From contig JACGCM010002017.1 in the NCBI GenBank assembly GCA_014058105.1, forward strand, positions 62,001 to 126,000: 64,000 bases of DNA, in the 5' to 3' direction. The DNA comes from Kingdonia uniflora. Its lineage: Eukaryota; Streptophyta; Magnoliopsida; Ranunculales; Circaeasteraceae. This document shows, piece by piece, positions 48,412 through 59,690 of this stretch (position 1 is its first letter; every line of letters starts with the position of its first letter). The position numbers and the translations under genes are program-made. Below the pieces are notes generated by a model. That model was not told the DNA's origin. It worked only from the letters and a program-made list of their open reading frames with translations, and did not search any database.

Positions 48412-51325
48412 TTCTCAGCTACTAATATTTTGAACTCAACAAGGTGAACAAAGCAGTTCAGTTTTTTGGTCATTGATTAGTTTAGTTTTTTTTTTTTTTG
48501 GTGCTCAATGTAGTAAAGCAGAAATGCCAGGGGAAAGTTTATTTCCCTCTATCTTTGGTTTCAAGTTGGTATGAAGCTGTCCTTTTAAGATGTTTTCTCA
48601 ACTTTGTTTCATCAAACTGTACTACTCTATTGGAGCAGTTTATGTTATCAAAAAAAACATCCAAAAGGGTTATCTGTCTTTGTTTTCAGATGAAAGATAA
48701 GTGTATATATGTTTGAGTTTGTACACAACTTCCATGTCTGCACATTTTGATGTCTTCATTTGCATTCTTTTTATATTGTTGCCCAGGCATAAGTTTCAAT
48801 TCTTTTATGCAGTAGTACTCTGTGTCAGATGATGTTTATATGTAGTGGTAGAACAACAAAAGTAGTACAGCAGGGAGAGAGCAAGCTCACAGTGTGTAAA
48901 GCTCAACTAGGCAAGACAACCCCACCAAGAAACTCTTGCTTTACTTGGAAGTAAATGCATTTTCTTGCAGGAGTTTTTTTTTATATCTCCAAATGCATTT
49001 ATTTACACATGCAAGTACCCAACTTTAGGCAGTTTGGAAGCATAAAGAGTGTGAACCTTTGTCTCTCTCTCACACAGTTGGTTTTACTTTTATTTAATTT
49101 GTGGTTTCTTTTAGTACAGTACACAGAGTGGTTTCAGCACTTGAGATACTAATAATAATAGTCTAAGGTTGCTTTTATATCTTGTGCATTGTGGGGGTCA
49201 TTCTCAGAACAATTCTTCTTGAAGCATCTTGTATACATCTTCTCTAGGAATGACTAATAGTAATGTAAAGTTATTTCAAAAAAATGCTCCCCTATGGTTT
49301 GTTATTAAGGGCTTATCGCATTAGGAGAAGATTCTGATGCTAATACAATTTTTTTTTCCACGGAGAAGCCATGGATTTAGACTTGATGCTTATTAAAATT
49401 GGAAATGTAGCTCAGCATGTTGATTTAGTATAGCCGACCCTCTTTGAGTTACAAAGAGTCAAGCCAAAGAGTCAGTCTACTTACTGATATTAATTATGAC
49501 CAGTGGGAAGAAGTGAAGTAATCAAGTTTAAGTTGATAGTCTTAAGCTAATATTTGACCATGACCCTCCAAGTTTTAAGAGTATAAAGTTAGTAGTCATC
49601 CAATCCAATTTCCAACATTTAGTTGGTCTAAGTCTTCAACTATTTCATTGATTTCCAGTCATATACCTAAAAGATTGTTATGTTTCTAGAGGAGTACCAT
49701 GTCAAGCAAATGAGTGCATGTGTAACTCAGTTGAGATGGAAAACGAGTTGATGTGAGGGAGAAGAGGTGTGGGATCTCTCTTTCAAAGTTTCTCAACTGT
49801 ATTGTATAAGTAATCTCGTGACCCCCACTACTTTGCCCCCTTCCTCCATCTAACTACAACAATTTTCATGCTCTATTCTTAATTTCCCTCCCTCAATTTT
49901 GTACTCTCAAGTCTTAACATACATGATTATAGGTGGAGGTGGGGGCAAGGTTTGTTAAAAAGGTAACAATCTTTGTGAAAGACGAAAATACTTGCACAGT
50001 TGAAACCATTTCTTCTAACCTTTCATACTCAATTTCTTATAAACATAATAACGTTCACTTCTTCTTGGAAAAAAAGTTCTACATAAACACCTTTTAAAAC
50101 CTATTATTGTGTCATAGTATGTGTGGAGTTATCACTGATACTGGGTGATATTATTTCCAAGGTGTGTTTGAAATACTCATGGCAATGAGGGGTCTCAAAA
50201 AGTTGAGCCCAGACCCCTCCTCAAGGGTTTTCCTTTTAGTATGTTTGTCAAGTTTTCAGGTTTTAAGGATGTAACCTTTTCTTTTGAGTTCTACATAGTG
50301 TAATTTTCAAATCTTCACTAGTGTTTTACAATTTGTTTATTAATTGTGTATGGTTCTTGATTATCTTTTCAATAGTATGAAATTATAAGGTAGAATTAGG
50401 GGCATTAATACATTGTTTCTACTGCACAATGATTGCTACTAGATAGTCCCCAAGATCATGTTCCCTAACTTGAATATGAAGCTAAGCATTAATGTAATCC
50501 TCCCCACAGACACACTGAATCACTAGAATACCGAAATCATTTATAGAGATTTGATATATCATTTTTCTAAGAAGGTCTTCATCCAATATATTTACACGGA
50601 TAAAATGGAATATTATCTCCTTGGCATATTTTACCGTAAATGATCCAAGATGTTCATCTTCTCAACCATGTCCCAAATTTGTCGAAGGAGACAAACAACG
50701 CGAATGACTCAAATAATGTACCAAATAGGGCCTTAAGGCGGTTGCTCACTTGAAATGCATGTCAATCAGCAGATCAAAATATTGGTCACTGGAGACTCTT
50801 GGACATTTTTAGGTCAATGATACCTAACAAGTGAGCTGAGAAATCTATCATGATCCTCAATAGGATGGAAGACATTTGTCTTTGTCCAGGCTCTATAATC
50901 ACACAAGACTAAGTTTTCAAGGGACAGTACATATCCTAGTTTAGATGTGGCATACACAATGATTTAAAACCCATCACCTTTTCTAATGAGTTGGAGGAGG
51001 TCCTTGTTCAAGAGACATCATGCTTCATCAATGACATCGATTCCATTTTCCAAATGACAGCCTTGTTTTACTCTCATAGCGACATTGGAGAGGTCCACAA
51101 AGTAATTATTAGAGAAAGGCGACTTGTAAATGACATTTGTAAAAAGATGCTCTAAAGTTCATTGGATATACATGATCACATACAACATCACTGAAAAGCA
51201 AAAAACTCGCTAGTTTACAAAAAAGAGATACATGAGCACACATGCACAGAATTCTACATGAATCAGCTTTCACTCTCAGAAGATGAAACTGCACAGTGAA
51301 GAAAGAAATATTGCAGTTTTCATAC
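48412..51325. other. Intergenic region between C2H2 gene and WIP gene
   Basis: Convergent 3' ends. AT-rich and without clear genes. On the minus strand about 50805-51105 there is a stretch that reads as protein with only three stops (HLENGIDVIDEA, DLLQLIRKGDGF, IIVYATSKLGYVLSLENLVL, WTKTNVFHPIEDHDRFLSSL). I do not recognise it; it may be a gene relic. Confidence 0.45.
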
Positions 51326-54033
51326 CTAGGTGGGTACAAAATCCCCGGAGGGGGGCAACACATTCAATATAAACCCCCTTGACACTAGAAACACCAATAT
51401 GACCTGGAGAGCAAAACATACACCAACCTTAGACAACCTTCTTCGAATCTTTAGAGCTGCCTTAGTATTCAACAATTCTTCACCAACAAATTCTAACTTA
51501 TCTTCTTGTTTCTTCAGCACGTCGATATTGCTTTCTGCATCTCTCAGTATTTTCTGAATTTCATTTTGGTCACCACCGTCTAGAGGTCTTTCGTCCTGAA
51601 TCAATGAAATATGTTCCTTTATAGCACGTTTTAACTTCTGGGTTGCTCCGGTAATCACCACATATTCAATTTCAGCTTCCACCTTCTGCTTAAAGAGACA
51701 CTCAAGCTCAAGCTCCACTTCTTTCAACTTCTCCTCCTGTTGGAGTTGTATAGCGGTGGAGGCTTCTTTTGTAGTCTCACTTTTTGGTAGCATTTCTTCA
51801 AGTTCAACAACCCTAGATTCCTTTACGTGAAGTACAGTTAATGCCTCTTCCAGTTTCGTCTCCAGAAAATCCACCTCTTCGTTTATATGATTTAGCTCAG
51901 CTACAAGAGGCAGCGGGTTACCAGTTTCAATCTGCTCAGAATGTAGTTGACCTGAAGAGTCAGGCTTATTTATATCGGACTCAGAAAAGAGAAACTCCGC
52001 ATTCAAATTCAGGCGGTGAAGAGAGTCACTTGATTCCTTTCCAATTTCCGCAAACATTTGAATTTCTGCAGAGGAAAGAGCTATTCAAGTTAAACATCAA
52101 GCTCACATTGAGACAGTGGCAGAAGTATTTATTACAATAAATTAACTCATTTGAAGAAAAACTTCTAAAGGATTTCATGAAAATATTCTTTTTTACATCA
52201 AGTGACACCATCACTTTTTTACTGTAGCAGCATTAGTGCAAAAAGTTATCCAAAACAATGCATGGATCCTACATATCCACATTTATCAAAATAATCGAAG
52301 GTTGCCCGTCACAGATGTTAGAGAGGCCTAAAGCAGAGCTCCATGATCACGATCAGAGAAGCGAGATCCGAGCAGCGATTACAGGTTTCAACAGTTGGAT
52401 TCAGATAATGTCATGGGGCAACAATTGCACTCCGTGAAACTAGTCAAGGGTCATCAAGAATCAAACGGGAATCCTGATATGCCACGGTAGTGGAGTTCTA
52501 CTTAAGTCTATAAATGGGGCAAAAGATAAAGTAATTGGTATCTTCTTTAAATTATCTTGTTATACTTTTAGGGGGAAAAATCATAATTAGTAGTTTGTCC
52601 ATCAAAACTGATATTTTTAAAGATTGAAGTAACCTGCTTGTTGGATCACGGAGTTGATGTATATTAAGAGATAATATGGAGGATACATGATTCACCTAAG
52701 ACTTGCCTAATTTCAACTTCCATTGAAAGAACAAATCTAAGGTTTTTTTTTTTCACTTAGAATGTTTAGGCTGTTACGATATCTAATGTGGTGTCTGATA
52801 ATGTCACTAGAATGTTGTTTGCCATTAATGTCCCCCTATTTGATTTTATAAAACATTTTAACACTTTGTAGAATCAAAAGATAAAAAAGCAGTTGTCTTA
52901 AATCCATACGATCATAAGCAATAAAGACATACATTACAAGGACCCTTTACTTGTAGAAATTAGCATTCAGGTGCATGTATGCTAAAACAAGACGTGCGAA
53001 GAAAACTCGTATATACTATATACTGTATAGGGTAAATGCACATTTGCAAATGATGCTTTGATTATGTCACAACTATACTCTTTTTTGATGAAAAATAAAA
53101 ATATTAAAATGTTAAGAAACTGACAAATATCATTTCAGATTTCACAACATCATAGTATTCGCCATAAAAATTTCCAATTCCTAAGGTTTTATACGCAGCT
53201 CAAGGGTTTGGTCGAGCAACATAAAAGACACCCATGATGAGCAATAAAACCATCTATCAAAATAATGATTAATATTTACAATTATACACTAATTTCAATA
53301 AATTGTTGTATCCAAATAATAAGATTGATACAAGTAACAACAAAAAGAGCAGAAAAAGATATCTAACGTGTTCACGATAACGGCCATATGCCAACAGACT
53401 TAACACGGTTATTGGATTTAATTGCTTGAAAGAATCACTGATAGAAGATAAGAAGTCCATCTTCTTCCTCTAGACTCACCCAGACTACTCTGTCTCTGGA
53501 TTTCCAAAAAAAGAAAAGAAATTGGGGTCCACCCTGTACCCCAAACTAAGGTTTTCCTTTTCCACGAAGCAAACACAACTAAAATGTTACGAGACTGGGT
53601 GGGGTGATACCTCTAGAAATACTTACAAGAAGCCATGTGGATACTTCTTCAAGGTGGCTAAGCAGAAGTTAAGGTGAAAAATGTTGGGCAATGTCTTACT
53701 CCTTTAAGCTACATGGTGGTGAATTGTCTCAAGACTCTCAACCCAATTCTTATCTCCACAAATTTCAATATCTCCAAGTAAGTTTCAAGTTGATATTAAT
53801 ATAGTGCAAAAAAGTTGGATCGACAAAATAAAAAAGTGGCCTTATCTATGGACCTTTCATATAGCTATTAGATCAAGATGTTTCCAACCATTTTACGACC
53901 TTTGTGACAGCTCCTTAGTGATTCAATTTTAAACCAACCAATTTAAAAGATGAAACTCAGATTGTGAAAGCCGTAAAATAAAGTATTTTCTAGAAGAAGA
54001 AAAATAAAGGAAAAAGATACAGAAGTTGTGGTA

Positions 54034-54065
<32 letters not shown>

Positions 54066-55272
54066 CTTCGAGATGTTGAGATGTTGTCGAGATGTTGTCT
54101 ACTAAACCTGCTATAAAAGTAAGACATAAGTAATGAAGGCGATCTCTGCCCTGAAGATATTTATTAAATGAATTAGCTTCCAAAGTAAAATGACTAGAAA
54201 TGTATTTTACCTAATAAGTACTGCAATCCATGAGATTATGAGCGTCAATAAAGTATGGAACAGAGGCCAAGCTAGTTTACCGTTGTGTGAGACTTATTTA
54301 GAGTAAAATTTTGTTTGGCACGCTTGAAGACTGGAAACAACTAAACCTTGAGAGGTTAAGCTAACAATCTTTAATTATCAGAAGATATTGATACTGAATG
54401 GAAGAACATGATTCATCCAATGAATTCATAGAATTAGATAAGGCTTTGTTGTTGTCCTAAACATTGAGAAGCTGCAATAGTTTACTTAAGTAACAAACTA
54501 AATAGCATGTCTGATCTATCGTTTGGACACAACTTGTACTCTATGTAACATTGACACAGGTACGCGTGTCGGTGTCCGACACGGTACGAGGTATCGAACA
54601 CGCCGACTGTAAAATAGGTCAAAACGCGGACACGGCCTTATACTTAGTTTTGTCCATATTTCTTATACATCAGTGTATAAGAAATTAGGGTTCAATTTTG
54701 AAGAGAGAACCTGAGAAACGGCTACCCCATCCAAGGAAGGCAGCAGGCGCGCAAATTACCAAATCCTAACACGGGGTGGTAGTGACAATAAATAACAATA
54801 TCGGGCTCTATGAGTCTGGTAATTGGAATGAGTACAATCTAAATCCTTTAACGAGGATCCATTAGAGGGCAAGTCTGGTGCCAACAGCCGCGGTAATTCC
54901 AGCTCTAATAGCGTATATTTAAATTGTTGCAGTTAAAAAGCTCGTAGTTGAACTTTAGGTTTGGTCGGCCGGTCTGTCCTATGGGTGTGCACCGGTCTAT
55001 CAGTCCCTTCAACCGGCGATGCGTTTCTAGCTTTAATTGGCCGGGTCATGCCTCCGATATTGTTACTTTGAAGAAATTAAAGTGCTCAAAGCAAGCAATA
55101 GCTGTGTATATGTTAGCATGGGATAATAATATAGGATTTCGATCCTATTACGTTGGCCTTCGGGATCGGAGTAATGATTAAACAAGAACAGTAGGGGGCA
55201 TTCGTATTTCATAGTTAGAGGTGAAATTCTTGGATTTATGAAAGATGAACAACTGCGAAAGCATTTGCCAAT

Positions 55273-55303
<31 letters not shown>

Positions 55304-58300
55304 AGGCTTGAAGACGATCAGATACCGTCCTAGTCTATGATAGAACTTATAAGATTAGAGAAGGAGAGAAAAGCACAAGAACTCCAAAGACTACATTGGA
55401 ATAGAACTAGGTAGGTTACAACCTAGAAACTTGGCTATATGTAGCCTACAATAAAAGGGAAAAAGACTAGATTGCCCTTAGATAGACTACTAACACTAAT
55501 CTACTTCTTACACCCCCCGTCAAACTCAAGATGGTAACGCAAGTACATCAAGCGTTTGCATATTGTAAAACAAAATCACTGTACTAAAGCTTTACTCAAC
55601 CGCCAAAAATAAGATTCCGACCCTTAATAACAAAAGCCAAAAGCCAAAAGCCAAAACCCAAAAATATCTCAGATGCCTAACCCTTCAAATCTGATGCACA
55701 ACTAAGAACATGTAACTAAACAGATCCGACCAACTGTCGCCAGAACCGAAACTGATGCGAAGTAACCGCCAAACCCTACACACATGCGAACTAACCGTTA
55801 GATCCTGCACGAATGCGAATGAACCGCCAGAGATGTAAACTAACCGCCAGATTCTACCAAATTGCAAACTAACCTCAATATACTCCAAATCAAAAGAGAG
55901 ACCAGAACCGAAATGCCCACCAAAATACCTAGATCAAATGCAAAAATCTAACCAAAACCACGAATCTCTAATATAATATATAAACAAATTGAAGTCAAAT
56001 CTTTCACAACTATTTAGAGTACAACCCAACCAGATGTGCTATTGTGTTCGTCTCCACGTATTTAGAGTACAACCCAACTAGATGTGATCAAATACGTGGA
56101 GACGAATACAACATCTATAAAATACTTTAATCCCTTCTATGATATCTTCTTGCCTTTCAGTGGTCCTCTTGGAATCTTACTTAGAACCTTGGAGTCGAAC
56201 ACAACATATTGTTTCTTCGCTTCATGTATCACCTTCTCAGTAAAGGAGTCAACTTGGTCTTCATATTTCTCATAGAGCACAGGCACCGTGTGTAGCAGAA
56301 CGAAGACTTTATAGAACAACGTCATGAAATTGCACCAACTCCCCACAATAGACAGCACCCATAAGCCAGCAATCACAGCGAGAAATTTCTTCAGATCCCG
56401 TCCTGATGCAATGTCCCGTAAAACAGACAAAACACAGTTAACCTCAATTCTTAGAGTAGCGGTAAATTGCAGGAGCGGGTCCTCGGGAAGACGAAGATCA
56501 GGAATGCGTGGTGCAGACTTGTTGATAAAGGTGATAGCGTTGGCCCATACGAACAAAATTGCAAGTGAAAGTATCAGGCAATGACAGACCAAGGCGAGAA
56601 GGTGGTATTCAAGCAATTCAAACAAAACCCATATTGCAGTTGCTCCCACAAGAACACTTCCAGAAATCTTCTTGTTCCTCCACAAGAAAACATCAGCCGG
56701 TTTTCCACCGCCGAGAACCTTGTGAACCGGTTTCTGCCTTCCAAACAACAGATTCCCAGACGATTTGATCGTTGATGGTGATGAAGGCTTGTCGTTATCA
56801 GAGTCTGATGATGATGATGACGATGAATCGTGACCATGGATCTTGTCCATTAACTACTCAGATTCAGCCACGTGTGTTGGCTCCTCCACGTATTCATGCT
56901 TCACCATTGAAACAACTCGAAAGAGAGATAGAGAGAAAATGCAGAGAGAGAGATAGAGATTTGATTCAACCTCAGAAATCAAACCAAATTTGATTCAGCA
57001 GAAAGGAACCGTAGAATCCCAAATCAGATTGCAGAGAGAGGGAGAGAGAAGTAAATCAGATTGAAAGACTGTGAAGTAATACGTATTGGAAATCAGATTA
57101 TAGAGATAACAAAATCACAGATGCAGAAACAGAAACCGAACCAGCTCTGATACCACGCTAGAACTTATAAGATTATAGAAGGAGAGAAAAACATAAGAAC
57201 TCCAAAGACTATATTGGAATAGAACTAGGTAGGTTACAACCTAGAAACTTGGCTATATGTAACCTACAATAAAAGGGGAAAAGACTAGACTGCCATTAGA
57301 CAAACTACTAACACTAATCTATTTCTAACAGTCCTCAACCATAAACGATGACGACCAGAGATCGGCAGATGTTACTTTTAGGACTCCGCCAGCACCTTAT
57401 GAGAAATCAAAGTTTTGGGTTCCGGGCGGGGGGGGTGTAGCGCCCCGTTTTTTTTATTTTGTGTTTTGGGTTGTTTTAATAGTTTGATTTCTAAGCTTTT
57501 GAAATTAGGGAAAATTCTTGGTCAAGACCCAGCACCGTATTCCTCCTTCTCCTTCTTTAACCTTTCTTCCCTCTTTTTATTTTTGAAATCAGGATAGAGG
57601 TTAGCTTAACCCCAAACTTATTGTTTCCATTAACCCTTGATTTTGGAAGTATTCTTTCAAATCCTTCATCTTTGGTGTGGCTGGAAATTCTTGTACGAGT
57701 GATCGAGAGTAAAAAATTTATTGTTCTAGTAGAGGGGAGGATCATTGCATTGCTCTTCTTAAGCATTCGATCTTCAGCCAAGTATAATTATTTCTGAGCA
57801 TCGTATGACATATTGATATAATGTATAGATGTAATTTGGGGTATAAGCATAATTCCATGTTAAGAGTTGTCATATAAGTTAGCTGTGATGATTCAATTCC
57901 TTCATAATTGTTATTTATAAGCTGCAATTTGTTGAACTCCTATATCTAGTATGATATGCATAAAGAACCTTCGGTAAGATAACATTTGTGGTTACAGAGT
58001 AGTTGTCATTATACCTTGAAATCATCATATTAGTTCATTTAACAGTTAATAATGATCAGCCTGTTATTATATAAGGAGTAGTTGAAGATCATAACAGTAA
58101 GTCTGCTTGATATACTATTATTTAACTATTAGTTGTTTCTGTTGTAGTTATAAATCCATACTATAATAGTTCTTTTGATCTCAGTAAGGTAGACTTGATT
58201 AGAATATTTCAGATTTGCTTAGTATATATTCAGAATACAAATATATGCTTTTAAGGCAGATTCGTATATTATATAAACATAATATTATATATATATGTTA

Positions 58301-59656
58301 ACTAAGGCAGATATGTATATTGTATATACAGAAGGTATATATATGTTTAATGAAGGCAGATCTGTATATTGTATATACAGGAGGTATTTATATGTATAAT
58401 GAAGGCAGATTTGTCTATTATATATATACAGAATGTATATATGTTTATAGCCTAAGGTAGACTTGTATAATATGTACTTATAATAAATATATAGTTAGTG
58501 CATAAGGTCATTGACAGAGTCCCCACTTGTATATCTGTGAGGGTAGAAAGGTCATTGAGCATAAGATCGCCAATCATATGATAGTCTCATTGCCTATGGA
58601 GCAAGGACAGATAGGTCATTTTGATTGAGTGTCGGTCTCGTAAATCATTCATGCATAGGATAACTTAGAGTCATGTACACAGTAGGGCTATGTTGTCAGG
58701 GTCCTTGGGTTCGAGTCCCTAAACAAAATATAAGGTAACTGTTTATCAGCGTTCCCGGGTTGCAAGTCCCAAAATTCTTTCCCTGTTACTTCTCGGCTGC
58801 ATGCTACGCGAGCATCCCGTGGGCTTAGATCCCTGAAAGTGAAAATAAAACAGACTTTAGACCTGTAGGTTGAAAATCCTTGACCACCTTGATCCGGTGA
58901 TTTCCCCGCTAATTCCTGGCTCACTAAAAAGGAATCCGCCAATCCCTGGCTCGCCAATAAGGGATACGCTTCTGTTGAGGACAAAAGAGTACGAGAGTGT
59001 GGTCCCACTGAATTAAAAGTGACCCTGTGTACATCGTCTGTTAGTTATCGCCCACACCTAATAATACTTTATAACTATTTTATAATACTAGTTGGCGCCG
59101 ACGCTTAAAAACAACCTTAATAATTGAACCTCATTTCCTCAATGCATTGCATCATTTATATATAATTATAGGATATTATATCACACTAGTACTTTTTGTA
59201 TAATAGATCGGTCTGTCATGTTCAGTGACCGGTAATAATTGTGCTTGCTTGACGCCATGTGCGCTATATTTTTTCAGGAGGTCGAGCACGGTAGGATTTT
59301 GCTTAGTAAGGCTTGGCTGTTCAGTTTCAGGATTCTTTGGAGTTCTTTGGATCGCTGAGCTGTCGTAGGGTATTTATAATAATAATTTCATATTTCATCG
59401 TCGTAGTCTAATTCTCGTTTTTAGAGTTAGTTGAGAATTTTATTAATTCTATTCATTTTAATATAATTGAGTTATTTTCCGCTGCGTTTCTTTGGTAAGT
59501 AGATGTAGTTAATTTCGTTAGAAATAATACATCTGTGGGGTTTCATCCGTGGGATGCCCGACTTGTTAGACCTTAGGATTTGCTTAATGATTTTTACCAG
59601 AAGGCAGATTTTGGGGCGTGACAGGGAGTATGGCTGCAAGGCTGAAACTTAAAATA

Positions 59657-59690
<34 letters not shown>

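Larger units (their letters stand above)
55338..57330 (-). mobile_element. Miniature non-autonomous LTR retrotransposon (TRIM-like) carrying a reticulon gene
   Basis: 1993 bp with two 175-bp LTRs (55338-55512 and 57156-57330). On the minus strand the LTRs start TGT(A/T)AGAA and end TTCTATCA (3' LTR) or TTCTAGCG (5' LTR). The 12-nt tRNA-iMet primer site TGGTATCAGAGC (57144-57155) abuts the 5' LTR, and a GACGGGGGG polypurine tract precedes the 3' LTR, so it is transcribed on the minus strand. No gag or pol is present. The only long frame is a reticulon. It sits inside 18S rDNA; flanks GTCTA / GTCCT are an imperfect target duplication of the rDNA word GTCTC. Confidence 0.9.

Noticed and set aside
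53269..53460. Minus-strand frame [15 protein letters not shown]... as a first exon of the gene at 51326-52065
   Set aside because: Its GT donors do not fit the exon phase well, and exon 60234-61125 joins in perfect phase with family-conserved sequence across the junction.
54948..55290. Open frames within the rDNA block
   Set aside because: The DNA is 18S rRNA sequence; the frames are by-products.
56559..56993. Plus-strand frames opposite the reticulon gene
   Set aside because: Antisense shadows; the minus-strand frame has the whole reticulon domain.
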